Positions 33,540 to 46,045 of a stretch of 64,000 nt of DNA are shown one piece after another. Below the pieces are notes generated by a model, which was given only the letters and a program-made list of their open reading frames with translations, had not been told where the DNA came from and searched no databases. The DNA lies in NCBI GenBank assembly GCA_963920525.1, contig OY986435.1:95614283-95678282 (forward strand), written 5' to 3'. The position numbers and the translations under genes are program-made. This DNA comes from Dichetophora obliterata (Eukaryota; Arthropoda; Insecta; Diptera; Sciomyzidae). Within the stretch, counting starts at the first letter, position 1, and every line of letters begins with the position of its first letter.

Positions 33540-33730
33540 ACATTTTAAGGGCGCTCGTGTTTTCAGTAAACCAATTTTGGTCATAAATGCAGTTAATGGC
33601 CCACGCGTAAATAATTTTTTCTTATGTTTATTGAAAGTATTTGGGCTCCTTAGTCCAAAAGTGTAATAATAAAATGTCGGTCTCAAATGGCTTAGGAGAT
33701 AAAATTCGCGAAAGTTTCCAAATTAAGTTT
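33540..33730 (+). repeat. Dispersed repeat family C, copy 1
   Basis: The blocks are GGCCCACGCGTAAATAATTT, a TTTATTGAAAGTATTTGGGC block, CTTAGTCCA, AATAAAATGTCGGTCTC and AATGGCTTAGGAGATAAAAT with TCGCGAAAGTTTC. Further copies are at 51030-51170, 52150-52340 and, inverted, 52600-52710. Confidence 0.65.
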
Positions 33731-36700
33731 TAAATCAAAGGGGTTTTTGTAAAATCCTTCAAAATCAGTTGAAGACGTTTGCATTATTGCTGAAAAAGAA
33801 CTACGCATACAAACAAAATTATTAGATAAAGACAAATCTATTTTGCATAAGATGTATTACAATAGAACTTTGTTGAACACACTGTTGAATTCGTCAAGTT
33901 TTTCTTTTGTATGTGTACATGCTACGCTAATAAGCATCCGTGTGAACTCGACGAACCAAAGCAAAAAATTTATTTTATTTATCTTCACTTAATTTTTTGA
34001 AATCTATTTTTTTATATATAATTTTTTGATTTATAATTATTTATAATTTTATTAATACATGCAATTCAATGCATGAATGTAAATGAACACAAACCCAGTA
34101 GATAGCTTTTACCATAAATTTTTTACTTTACTAATATTCTTTTTTGCTTTCGGGTGAAATAGGCCTACTGGGGAACCGAACACCCAAAACAAAAATCGGT
34201 AACGCACCAAATTGTATACCTCAAGGGTGGTGTGGAAATACAATCTGTTATTGTTATTGGATAAGAACAAACAAGATAGCGAAAACTTTAAGCCTTAATC
34301 TGTAAATATTTGATTATCATCAGAAACAGTTTGGGCCTTTTTTTGTGATGCAACCGAATGCGGCCGTGTTTGAGTGTTCATGTATTTGTGCTACTACACC
34401 ACTTTCTTATATTTTACTTCCTTGCTGCTGATATTGTTGTTTTGGTTCTGCATGTGCTGCAAAGGGCCGTTTTTTCACTCGGCAATTCTATGAGCAATAA
34501 TTGCTTTCGCTTGCGGCAAAGGCAATTGCAGTTTGTGGATTTTTCAATCACGAGTGAAAAGCGGGACAAAGAGATCTTGCTACCAGAGCAATTATTGCTT
34601 TCGCCGCAACCTCGAGATTTTTCGTTCATCCCCTCTAACGCTGCTCAACCTCTTCATCATGCTCTTTTCTGTGCGTCGTTGTTTTAGATTTGCTTGGTTA
34701 TTGTTGTTGGTTCAGTTAGCTGAAATTTTTTTTAGATGTTCTTAATTTTTACTCACATGAACAGCTGTATTTGACAACTAGCTCGCTTTTCTCTGCTTTC
34801 TAATTCATTCCTCTCCTAGTCGGCCCTACCTGGTTATTCTGCCATGAGTTGGAGTACGAATAAAACTAATGTTTATTTTCAGCATGTATGTATACTATTA
34901 CGCAAATTTGCGCATGCGCTACTAAGCATGCGTTCTGCTTTAAAAACTACATTTATTTTTTAAATACCATAATAAATTCGAATTATTTTTATTATGCATT
35001 ATATTCTTTCCATATTAAAAATTTATTTTGTTAATTTTAAATTACTTTTAAAATATACATATATGTATATGCTCTTTACTTCAGGAAAAATAAATAATTC
35101 AAACTTACCCATATTTATTTCCATTTATTAAACATAACTTTGAATTACATTTAGTTTTAACCAACAAAACAAATGAAAAAGAACAACAAATTCATCACCA
35201 TCAAACGAAAACTTTTTATAAAACAAAACAAATTTTTACATGAATTTTATTGTGAGCTTTTTAGATCAGGTAAGTTTAAAGAAGGACAACAACAACAAAT
35301 TTGTTTTTGAATAATTTTTATTAAGAAGATGAAATACTTTAAAAAAGTTTTGAAGAATATACATGAAAAAACCAGAATTTTTCTCTATGACTGTTTTTTA
35401 AAGGAATTCTACGTCTATACTTATGATACTATCGAAACTGTGTCTTTTTATCTGAATGTGTTACTACTCTAAACGTCAGAAATCTTCTATATATTTATTC
35501 CTATAAGGTTCCCCTCATTTCACCAAATCTACAAACGCTACAGAAACACTTGATATATTATAAAAAAGTTCTTGAGCTGCAGGTATGCACTAAATTGTAA
35601 GATTTTTGATAGGTGATACCGTTAAGCAGATATGGGCGTTTAAAGTTGAAATAATGGCAAAAAGACTTAAGACACGAACTCGCTTGAATGTAAAAGCGAA
35701 TATTAAGACATTTCTTGAAGTTCTTTGTAAAATTTGCTTGGTTTTTCGAATGCGTACCTTTGACCTGAAATATGAGCGTTTAAAGATAATAGATAATTTC
35801 TTAAATAAAATCTTAACTAAAAGAGATGGAAGAACATGGCGTAAGAAGGTATTTTAGACTTTGCTAAGATGTACAACAAACACTACAGGACATTTTTCGC
35901 TATATCTTAACGATACCCTACAGTGTAAAACTTTTTTATATATGATGTAATTTACTATGATCTCAAATCTTAAATATTTAATTATACAAGTTTTAATGTG
36001 TTTTAAAAACTTTATAATTTAAGTAATTTTAGTAAATGAATGCAATTGTTGTTTTGTTTACAAAAACTTTATTTCGAATACAATAATAAAAATTTTTAAG
36101 CACACATTTTAAAAATATATGTTTTAGTTATTTTTTTAGTTCCTGGGTTTTCACATAAAAAATTTCTGTAAATTAAAGTTTTTAAAAAAATATGGCAACA
36201 CTGACTCACTCATATTCACTAAAATTTTCCCGGTATTTACAAGCCGCTCAGTATGAATTTTAAGTGAATTTGTGAGCAAGATTCAACGAAAATTCTTGGA
36301 GATGACTGACATCTGAAATAGCAATGTTAACGAATACGACTATTTCATTTATGTTTTGCAAATATTCAAAACAATGCAAATGCGATTAATTTACATAAAA
36401 GATAAGAGGCTGTGGCGGAACCCTCTGTTCCCCCACGCCCCTGACTTTGCTCTTCTAGCCTTGGCGACACTTTGTCGCAACCTAACCCATCGATAGATTA
36501 GCTTACAAACTTGCAGCTTGGCTTATCGCTAAAACGCTAAGCCAAGCGAATTCCATGGCATAAGTCATTGCTGCCTTTCTTTGTTTATATTGGCAAGCAA
36601 CATTATGACTTTTAAATGAACGGTCATTTGAGCCGTTTAGGTTGGTCGCTCGTCGTCACATGTATTGACTCACTGCCCTTCTGGCGGTTCGTCATTCAGT

Positions 36701-37391
36701 CAGCAATTATTGTTTATGCTGAAGTTTTTACTTGTGACAAATTACTGACGACATGAGTAAGCGACGGCAGCTTTAGTTTGTTGTACAACAACAAGCGTTG
36801 GCTGCAGTTCGCTTGGCGTTTGTGTGTGTGTGCTGGAGTAGCTAACCAGCATACAGGCAGAAGCGCAGTCTGTTTAAGCGGTATGTGTGACGGCGACCAA
36901 TTGGTGTGTTCGCGTTGTTAGCGCTGATGACGCGGCACACAAATATAAATGTGCGAACATTTAGCGAACCAATGTTTAATTGGTTATTTCAAGTATGGCA
37001 ACCAATACAGCAATAATAATTGTGCTATCGATGGGTTGCGCCGCCGCGCTATTTTTTATCGTGCAGCGGGCGTTGAATATTTTGTGGTGGCATGGGCTAT
37101 GGTCCATGCTACCGTAGTCAGTCTTTTTATCGGCGCGGCTACGTCAAGTGTAAATCTTTCAATTTCGTCTTTTAACTTGTTCTTTAATTATAATCTGTAA
37201 AATTAGTTTATTTTTTTGTAATTAGAATTTATTTAATGTAGAATAAAATTTTATAAAAAAACCTTTAGTGAACCTCAATTTGAAACACTATAAGGCCATA
37301 ATTTTTGAATTGCATTTGAAGAAAATTCGATAAGCATTTGTTAAGAATATATAAATAGTTAAAATCAATTAAAACTGGCTATATTAGAATA
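33731..37391. other. Long spacer without a recognised gene
   Basis: Nothing convincing is coded. An 83-codon basic frame (35606-35857) and 109-codon and 83-codon frames (34358, 36949) have no motif I know. At 36400-36960 the base composition is richer in G+C, with CCCCCACGCCCCTGAC and a short hairpin GCTTGGCTTA / TAAGCCAAGC near 36518-36550. This could be an upstream exon or promoter of a gene whose coding part is elsewhere. Exons of the THAP gene may also lie here unseen. Confidence 0.4.
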
Positions 37392-38322
37392 TTCGCAAAA
37401 AAGTTCGACAAATAATAACGATAATTATAACAATACGATGAATAAATAACAATTCAGCACCCCTAAATTCGTGTGAGCTATGATGAGCGTTAGCATGGTG
37501 CAATTAGATGATATGTGCTGAACAGAATCGAAAAAAAAGACATCAGCATCGCACAAATCTCAAAAACCTGAACCACATATTTTCTGTTCTGCTCCTACCA
37601 TCTTAATGCACCAGGCTAGCGCTCATCACAGCCCACAAGAATTTAGGGATGGGCTTGTTCGAGACACTCAATAATTGCAACAATACTGTTACTCATTGGC
37701 AGCTTTGTTGCAGATACTCAGCTGATACTTAACCTCAATATTGCAAACATTTTGCGCTGCTTTTGTGATCGAAAGTTAGACTTTTATAATAATTTGTTTA
37801 ATAAATTTAGCGATTGATTACTTTGCAGACAACGGTAGAACTTGTTTCTAAAATATGGAAAATCAAGAAAACAAAGGTTTTTTTCGGAAAAGAAAGTTGT
37901 TTTTACCGAAATTTTAAAGAAGAGAACAGTAAGGGAAAACTGCGAAGTTTTTAAAATTTTCGCTGAAAAATTTAATAACTGAAATTTAAATTAATATCTC
38001 TATATGAATATTATAAATAATTACCATTTAATATAAAAGAGTTTGCAATCAATACCAATTTTGCTTGCATTTCTTCTTCCATAACTTTCGCGCAGTTTAA
38101 ATATTCATGTTGCCGGGATTTTGCATTTTGCGTGCGACAAATGCCAAATTTCTTCTCGCTAGAACGTTTGACTTTTGCAATAGTTGCAAGATTTTTGTAT
38201 CGAACGTGATACTTTAATATGTTGCGCAATATTGCTGCAGTTATTGAGACTCGAACTAGCCCGATGCTGAATTGTTATTAATTCATCGTATTGTTATAAT
38301 ATTCGTTATTTGTGGAACTTTT
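37392..38322. mobile_element. MITE with ~75-bp inverted ends, itself invaded by a hairpin element
   Basis: The left end from about 37392 (AAGTTCGACAAATAATAACG, ATTATAACAATACGATGAAT, AACAATTCAGCA) is inverted at about 38245-38322. In the right arm the sequence runs on without a break from CAATTCAGCA into TCGGGCTAGTTCGAG. In the left arm the continuation TGGGCTTGTTCGAG only comes after 37649, so 37461-37649 is an insertion. The middle has an unconvincing 72-codon minus-strand frame. Confidence 0.7.
37461..37649. mobile_element. 189-bp hairpin element inserted in the left end of the MITE
   Basis: The left arm starts CCCTAAATTCGTGTGAGCTA and continues TGATGAGCGTTAGC to about 37530. The right arm from about 37582 is its imperfect inverse, ending GAATTTAGGGA. 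Arms are about 68 bp around a loop of about 52 bp, with roughly 80 per cent pairing. An RNA copy could fold into a long hairpin. Confidence 0.7.
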
Positions 38323-38337
38323 TTTGCATTTTGAGTC

Positions 38338-38487
38338 GTAAAAGGGAGTTTTCGGTTTTAAGATAGCAGATATAGGCATTTAATTTTTTTATTTTACACT
38401 AATGAATATTGGGTTGATAAACAAAATTGCATTAAAAATTTCCAAAGTTTTTAAACTTTATCTCAAAAACGAAAAACTCCCTTTTAC
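38338..38487. repeat. Hairpin element family D, copy 1
   Basis: GTAAAAGGGAGTTTTCGGTT at 38338 is inverted at 38466-38487. The interior (GATAAAGTTTAAAAACTTTGG, read on the minus strand as a broken block, and TTTTTAATGCAATTTTG) resembles the interior of the hairpin at 52911-53087, so both belong to one family. Confidence 0.6.
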
Positions 38488-38754
38488 AACTCCCGGGAGA
38501 AAATGTTTCAAGATTGGGCTGATTAAAATTTCAGAACGATCAGTCCTGTAGTCTTTTTTTCGCGCCCGCCAACTCAAAAAATGTTGTGTGGCCGATTATA
38601 CGGCCTTGACGCACTGCGTTTAAAATCTTCGCCTTTTAACATAGAAATTAATTTCGACTTTATATCATTGAAATTGGTATTTTGAACCAAAATCAATCAT
38701 AAAAAAAGGTCTATTCTTTTAACATTCAGGGGTGTACTGTCCCCTTAATACATG

Positions 38755-38963
38755 AATTAAGATTCCTAAATGGCAGTAACTTCTACCTCTGCTTTAAAAT
38801 GCTGGGGCCTTACTATGAAATGCGATTCGAAAACATAATCACACTATGTATTTATTTGGCTTTTTGATAAATTTCTGATTAGTTCGAATTCAATGCAGAC
38901 AAAAACAGCATTTTAGAGCAGAGGTAGACTGCCACTTAGTAATCTTAATTCATGTATTTATTA
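38755..38963. mobile_element. Palindromic MITE, ~57-bp arms
   Basis: AATACATGAATTAAGATT at 38756 with CTAAATGGCAGT, TCTACCTCTGCT and AAAATGCTG to 38813 is mirrored at 38908-38962 with a few differences and a 4-base gap. The spacer is about 95 bp. No coding sequence. Confidence 0.7.
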
Positions 38964-38986
38964 GGCTTATTACGGTTCACAGCAAT

Positions 38987-39041
38987 AAACTGTTGTGTCT
39001 TCTTACGAGTAGACACAACAGTCAAGAAGACACAACAGTTT
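38987..39041. repeat. Perfect 18-bp inverted repeat with an inner palindrome
   Basis: AAACTGTTGTGTCTTCTT (38987-39004) and AAGAAGACACAACAGTTT (39024-39041) are exact reverse complements. The 19-bp spacer contains AGACACAACAGT, which pairs again with ACTGTTGTGTCT, so alternative stems are possible. CAACAATACGTTGTTG follows at 39058-39073, another short palindrome. Confidence 0.65.
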
Positions 39042-39812
39042 CGAACTATTCTGGTTCACAACAATACGTTGTTGTCACGTTTGATTGTGGAACTTATGTA
39101 GAATTCGTTGCTTGACTGGTCCAGGGTTGCTTCCGAGAAAAGTAAAAACGTACTCTTTAAAAAGTATTTTTTAAATAGCAAAAAGTACTATCTTGATAAG
39201 AATTTTTTTACGATATGAAAAGGAAATATTGTGAGTCCATATTTAAGCCCCTTGATTTCAACTGGCGTTAAAAAATAGGATTAAATCTAGTATAATTTTG
39301 GATTTTAAAATGTTTTTAAGTACAACGAAGCATTTTTTTACTAAGATTATAATGGTGATGAAAAAAAGTCCCGCTTCCCCTCCTTTTGGCCGGGAACACG
39401 GACCCTTTTTATAGTGGCAACCAGAGAACTGCACAAGCCTACTTGAAGTCTAGCTAGCTAGCTTGAGCTTGATAATTTTGAATCAAGTATAGCTTGTAAT
39501 TGAATATAAATAAGCCCACGACAACTTGTTACTTGCAAGTATGCTAGCTTACAAGCGAACGGCACGAAGTTTCAAGCAAAGGAAAGCTTGATGCCTTCGG
39601 CAAAAAGCTTGAAATTGAAGGCAAGTATCCAAAAAATTCAATGAGCTTGTTTAGAGGGAGCTTAAGCGTAATAGGACTTTTAAGGATTCTGTGAACTACG
39701 TGGTTGGAAGTTTTAGGGGTAAATGATTTCGATGGTCTGATGCCAATAGCATAACTATAATTTAAGAATTATGGCAAATTTAAAATGCATCTTGTTTTTA
39801 GTTTAAAACCCC
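39042..39812. other. Spacer, no gene seen
   Basis: AT-rich, with a run of AGCTTG/CAAGCT words between 39430 and 39660 that may be an eroded repeat. It ends at the ACCCC target site of the BEL element. Confidence 0.35.
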
Positions 39813-40269
39813 TGTTACCGCCGAATAAAGTATTTTTAAATAAAATTTCGTACTGGGTAATTTGTTTACCATAAAAGTTTGCCATATAATTTCTAAATTT
39901 GCATACATAAATTTTTCTTTATATACATTCTGCTATGTATACTTACACTTTATATATTAACTAGCTACTCTAGTAACTGAGTAACTGTTACAGAACAGCA
40001 TTTAAAAAAGCCTACTTGTTTGATTACTTTAAAAAGTACAGTCAGTTCGCGTTTGTAGATGAACAAAGAAACAAGAATTTTTTAAAGTTGAAGCGATTTG
40101 TTATTCAAGCTAGTTTATTCAAACTTATTCTAAGACATTGTATTTAAAAGTTTAATTGATATAGATAAAAATAAAATGAAACAAACTGAATTGAAATAGA
40201 AAATAAAAATCGTTCTTCTGTTAAAACCTTGTTGAGCGTGGACTCGGGACTGTGAACCCTCATTTTACA
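39813..40269 (+). repeat. 5' LTR of the BEL element
   Basis: 457 bp, TGTTACC to TTTTACA. It contains AATAAAATGAAAC and AAAATAAAAATCG near its 3' third, possible polyadenylation signals. A primer-binding site could not be assigned to a tRNA from the bases that follow (AATCTTTAAA). Confidence 0.9.
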
Positions 40270-40403
40270 AATCTTTAAAAAATTATTTATAAAATATAAA
40301 AACACGGTTTGTGAAAATTAAATAAAACTTTACGCGCTTCGCGAAAAATAAAACAAAGTACTTTAATTTATTTTTATAAACTTATTCGTTCGAAAAAGTA
40401 ATC

Positions 40404-42218
40404 ATGTCCGCCACGGATTGCCAAAACCAATCGGACAGCGAACACCACTGTAAAAAGTGTGAACAAACGGATGATTCCCATATGGTGCAGTGTGATAAGT
40501 GCGACATGTGGTACCACTATAACTGCGTCGGAGTAAACAATGACATAGCTGATATAAGTTGGACCTGCGAATGCTGTAATCCCTTGTCAGCAGCAGTCAC
40601 GTCGAGTTTGAATGCTCCTCCGACAAATGCTCAAAATAATGCTCCACCAAAAGTCCAACAAAGTCACCCACAGGCAACGTCATCCCCGCAAACCGTGAGC
40701 AGCGAAATTCATCAAACAAAAATTACATCAGCTCCATTCAAAGTAAATAAACCGATGGTATGGAGCAAAGAACAAGTTGCCGAACAAACAGTTGGAAACA
40801 GTGAAAAAGTTGCTGCCCAAGTTGAAGCTGAAGCGCAACAAAAAATTACGGAAAGAAACGCACAACTGCTAGAGTCGGCGCCAATGCTTAGTTTGCACCC
40901 TGCAACTCGAACGCAGCCAATGTATACGAATGGGTCGAACTTTTATAATGTTGCGCCAAACTGTAATAATGCTGTTTCAAGCAGGTATAATGCTGCGACT
41001 AACTTATATAATGTTGAGAATCATGCAGAGCTTGCTAAACATACTCAGCAACATCCAGAGATTACTAAGAATACTCAACAACATTCTTTGTTTACGTTTG
41101 GCAGCCAGCAACATTTTCTGTCAAATTTGCAACCAGCTGCTCGAAAAGAAGAAAATGCAAAAACGTGTGAATTACGTTTAGCTATGCTTTAAGAAGAAAC
41201 AAAACTTCAAAAAAGTTATTTAGAAGAAAAATATAAGATATTGTCACAAGCTCAAGGGATTTCCTTGATTAAAAACAACATTTGTGTGCAGTCGATGCCT
41301 ACCAAAATGCAGCTGGCAGCTAGGCAAGCAATTTCCAAAGAACTGCCGCATTTCCATGGTGATCCTGAAGAGTGGCCCATCTTTATAAGCAGCTTCGAAA
41401 CCAGCACAGAGGTCGCCGGGTACACGAACGCTGAAAATTTAATGCGATTACAGGCATGTCTCAAAGGAAAAGCACGGGAAATGGTGAGAAGCAAATTGCT
41501 ACTACCGGCAATGGTTCCAGAAATAATTCATACTCTGAGGATGTGCTTTGGCAGGCCAGAGTATATAATTGAAAATCTCATCGAAAAGGTAAGAAAAGTG
41601 CCACCATTAAAGGACAGATTAGATACTCTTATCGATTTTGCTCTCTCTGTGCGCAATGTTTACTCAACGATGGAAGCCTGCCGCATGGACGCCTACATGA
41701 ACAACCCTATGCTGGTAAGAGAACTAATAGAGAAGCTGTCGAACCAGTACAAAATATCTTGGGCTATGCTTCCTAAACAGAAAGAAGTGCCATTGGTGAA
41801 AGTGTTGAGTGATTGGCTTTATGCACTCGCTGAAGCTGCTAGTCAAGTGGTTTCGCCTACAACAACAAAACGCAGCGGCCATGTCAATACGCACGTTCAA
41901 TCACAAAATGTTCAGTAGGAATATGACTGCGGAAACTGCAAAAGCAACGGGCACAAAATTGCTCAATGTGAGGAGTTCAAGAAGCTGAGTATTGATCGCA
42001 AGTGGGACGTGGTTCGATCGCTGAAGCTATGCCGTCAGTGCCTCAACTTACATCGTAGGCGCTGCCTAGTCAATCGGGTCTGCGGAACTGAAGGCTGCAA
42101 TGCGAAACACCATCAGCTCCTACACAGAAACAGTCACCAGTCAATCGGCTGCAACGAACGCAGGTGCTGCATCTATAGTGACTCTGAACTCGCACAACAA
42201 TGCTCACGAAGAGGATAA
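40404..42218 (+). pseudogene. BEL gag with N-terminal PHD-type finger, two in-frame stops
   Basis: From ATG 40404 the N-terminus carries HHCKKCEQTDDSHMVQCDKC, WYHYNC and WTCECC: a Cys4-His-Cys3 PHD finger at residues about 15-65. A Gln/Asn/Ala-rich linker follows to TAA at 41190-41192. The same frame continues with a coiled-coil stretch and the capsid-like BEL Gag region (LPHFHGDPEEWPIFISSFE, CLKGKAREMV) to TAG at 41916-41918, then the zinc knuckle CGNCKSNGHKIAQC and a C/H-rich block (CRQCLNLHRRRC, GCNAKHHQLLH). Around 42120-42190 the coding sense passes to another frame. Gag packages the RNA and forms the particle; the PHD finger may read histone H3 tails and guide integration (inference). 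Confidence 0.85.
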
Positions 42219-45200
42219 CTCATTTTTCCGCATAATACCGGTACGTATAAACGCTGCCAACAAATTTTTTGACACCTATGCATTTTTAGATGAAGGTTCA
42301 TCAGTCACGTTGATTGACGAAGAGGTTTTCAAGCATCTCAACTTGAAAGGCGTTCCAGAACCCTTGTGTCTACGCTGGACCGGTGATAAGACTCGTTCTG
42401 AAGATTTTTCCATGCGAACCACACTGAAGTTGGCCAACCTCCAAAACGGCGATTGCTTCACGATGCAAGGGGTTCACACAGTCAACAACTTGGGCCTTCC
42501 GATGCAAACTGTCGACATGGAGAAAATCATCATGCAGTTTCCCTACTTGACTGGGTTGCCTATACAGTCCTACGTAAACGCGAAGCCAACAATTCTCATC
42601 GGATCCAACAACTGGCATCTAGCTGTGCCGCTCAAAGTACGTGAAGGTGCCTGGAACCAGCCCATAGCCACCAAAACGAGGCTAGGTTGGGCGCTGCAAG
42701 GTCGTTGCTCGAGTCTGCCAGCAAATTCGTATTTAAACATACATACGTGTGGCTGCAGCGAGAAGTACGAGCAACTACACGACCTTGTCAAGGAACACTA
42801 CAAGCTAGATGCACCATCACCAACACAGCTGCTGTCACAGCAAGATAAACGAGCTATGGAGATCCTCGATACAACTTGTAAAAAGGTGGGCAGCCGATTC
42901 GAAGTGGGGTTACTCTGGCGATACGATCACATCGATTTTCCAGAAAGCTACAATACAGCATTGAAGCGTATGATCTGCTTAGATAGAAAATTTCGCAAGG
43001 ACCCATCGCTGAAGGCAGCAATGCAACAACAAATCGATAATTTGCTTAATAAAGGATACGCAAGACGACTAAGAGCCGATGAGTTGCATGCAAGCACAGA
43101 TTGCGTCTGGTATCTGCCCATTTTCACAACTAGGAATCCGAATAAGCCCGACAAAGTGCGACTAGTATGGGACGCAGCCACAAAAACAAAAGGCATCTCA
43201 TTGAACGACATGATCCTCAGCGGGCCCGATTTGTTGACTCCACTGGTAGAAGTTCTTCTTGGCTTTCGAGTTGGGCGAGTAGCGATTTGTGGAGACATCA
43301 CCGAAATGTTCCATCAGATAAGCGTGCTTAGCAGTGACATGCATGCTCAAAGATTTCTATGGTGTGACAAAGAGGATACAATTGACAGTCCTGGAGTGTA
43401 CGTCATGCGCGCGCTGACGTTTGGTATAAGCTGCGCCCCGTGCATTGCTCATTACGTGCGCAATAAAAATGCCGACGAGTTTGCGCAGCAGTTTCCCCGT
43501 GCCGTCGATGCGATTAAGAAGCATCACTATGTAGATGACTTTATTGATAGTGAGCATAGTGAGCAGGCAGCGTTGCAGTTGGCAGAAACAGTAAGAAAAA
43601 TACACGCGTCAGCAGGTTTTCATATACGCAACTGGTCTTCAAACTCTACATTCGTGCTTACGCATTTAAGAACTGATCACACGGTAAGCCAAGAACCGGT
43701 GGAGCTGACCACGAGTGAGAAGATACTTGGAGTATATTGGGACCCAAAGAAGGACGTGTTCAAGTAGGCGCTGAGATTTGCCAGGCTGAAAAGGAATGTG
43801 TTATCAGACGATGTAGTACCCACGAAGCGTGAGCTCCTTCAAGTTTTGATGTCTATATTTGATCCGTTAGGATTCGTAGCACAATACACCATTTCTTTAA
43901 AGATTCTTCTTCAGGAAGTCTGGCGATCGAGCATTGATTGGGATGAAGTTCTTCCTGATCAACTGATGCGTAAGTGGTGCCAGTGGAAGACGATGCTTAA
44001 ACAAATGGCAGCGGTTGAAATTCCACGACGCTTCTCACATTTTTTAAACGAAGCTGATGACGTCGAATTGCATACGTTTGTGGACGCAGGGGAGTACGGC
44101 TGCGCAGCAGTGTGCTACCTACGAGTTATATGTGGCAGCAGCACAAATATATCATTAGTAGCAGCAAAGTCCAAGGTAGCACCGCTTAAGCCAGTATCCA
44201 TTCCACGGCTTGAGTTACAGGCAGCGATCACAGGTGTGCGCCTGGCGAACAAAATACAAAGCGTTCCTCGGTTGCTTATACGCAGAAAAGTGTTTTGGAC
44301 TGACTCAGCTACGGTTTTAAAATGGCTCCGCATGGACCCCAGGCAGTTCCAGCAATTTGTTATGTACAGAGTCGCTGAAATTCTCGAGCACACCAACTTA
44401 GACCAGTGGAAGTGGGTTCCATCAACATCTAACCCGGCAGATCTAGCAACAAAATCCGAACCTAAGACGTCAGAGCATCTGTGGTACAATGGACCTGATT
44501 TTTTAATAAATGCTGAAGACGTATGGCCATGTCGTGACGACTTCGAACCCACGAACACCAGCGAAGTTAGGCATCACCTGCTTCACATTCAAAAGATAGA
44601 TAAGCAGAAGCTGCCCATCAACGTCGAATATTTCTCATGCTGGCGGCGATTGTATCGCGCATTGGGGATTTTTATTCTTTACGTGAAGAAGCTGAGAGCA
44701 AAAATCAGATCAGTCAATGCGCCCCCCAAAAAGCCTACGTTCGAGATTATCCAAGCAGCGATAACGATCCTCATTAAGCAGGCGCAACTCAGCGAATATT
44801 CCCAAGAAATAATTGTCATGAAAAACGATCATGATATCATTCGTGTAAAAGGGCGCACAGAATTCTTAAATCCACACGACGTGATCGTGCTGCCCAGCAA
44901 CAGCCATATCACCTATCTGATCGTCAAGGAGATGCATGAGAAATATCATCACCTCTCCCATGAGACCGTTATAAATGACATCAAGGGTCAATATTTTATA
45001 CCACGGCTGCGTGTGCTGTATCGGTCCGTTCGAAGCAGCTGCCAACACTGCAAAAATAAAAATGTTATGTCGATGACACCTCAAATGGCCGCTCTGCCAG
45101 CCGCCAGACTTGCATGTTTCGAGCGCCCATTCACCTACGTCTGCATTGATTACTTCGGTCCAATGTTTGCAGTGGTTGGAAGGAGGCGTGAAAAACGATG

Positions 45201-46014
45201 GGGCGTTATTTTTACCTGCCTCACGGTTCGTGCGGTGCACATTGAAGTAGCCCACAGCTTGGACACTAGCTCCTGCATACTGTGTATTCGAAATTTCATA
45301 GCGCGTCGAGGTGTACCAAAAGAAATTTACACGGATAATGGTACAAATTTCAAAGCATCTGCAAAGATTCTTCAAGAAGAGGCCATGCAAGTGGATTATG
45401 AGGAAATCGAAGCCAAGTTTGATGAAATCCAATGGAAATTTAACCCTCCTGCCGCCCCCCATATGGGTAGCGCTTGGGAGCGGCTGATCAGATCGATCAA
45501 AAACGTTCTAAATGCCATGTATCCTGAGCCTAACTTTAACGACGAGACGCTCCGAAGTGCACTGTTCGAAGTCGAATACATTATAAACTCGAGACCGTTG
45601 ACTTTTGTTTCGCTGGAGTCGTGTGACGATGAGGCTATCACTCCTAACCATCTATTGCTCGGATCAGCCTGCGGTTATAAGCCAATTGGGCACGCTGGAG
45701 ATCTACGACATCGTTATCACCAAACACGGATATACGCTGACCGATTCTGGCAAAGGTGGCTAAAAGAGTACACGCCTGAACTAACTCGACGGTCAAAATG
45801 GTATACAAAACAACCACCTCTAAAGGTCGGCGACGTCGTGGTCATCGTGGACGAGAACCAACCGAGAAACAAGTGGCCAAAAGGTATAGTTCAGCAAGTT
45901 GTCAGCGCAAAGGATGGTCAGGTACGACGAGCTACAGTAAAAACTTCATATGGCTTACTAGAGCGCCCTGCAGTCAAGATAGCTGTCCTGGACGTCGGTA
46001 ATCAGCTGGAGTAA
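42100..46014 (+). pseudogene. BEL pol: protease, reverse transcriptase, RNase H, integrase (one stop)
   Basis: The first part (to TAG at 43765-43767) has an aspartic protease with LDEGSSVTLI, then the RT: VRLVWDAATK, ICGDITEMFHQI (motif A) and HHYVDDFIDS (motif C). After the TAG the frame continues: ALRFARLKRN, the BEL RT/RNase H region with HTFVDAGEYG, SIPRLELQAAITG and FWTDSATVLKWL, then the integrase zinc part (KYHHLSHETV, CQHCKNK), its catalytic core (VCIDYFGP, YTDNGTNF, GSAWERLIR) and the C-terminal VGDVVVIVDENQPRNKWPKG. Only the TAG and the upstream frameshift interrupt it. All catalytic Asp and Glu residues I can identify are present. Confidence 0.9.
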
Positions 46015-46045
46015 GCACGTGTGGACTCTCTCACGAGGGGAAGAA

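Noticed and set aside
35606..35857. 83-codon basic open frame
   Set aside because: Not recognised as any family and alone in AT-rich sequence; kept only as a remark in the spacer entry.
44866..45462. 198-codon minus-strand frame opposite BEL pol
   Set aside because: Antisense shadow of the integrase coding sequence.
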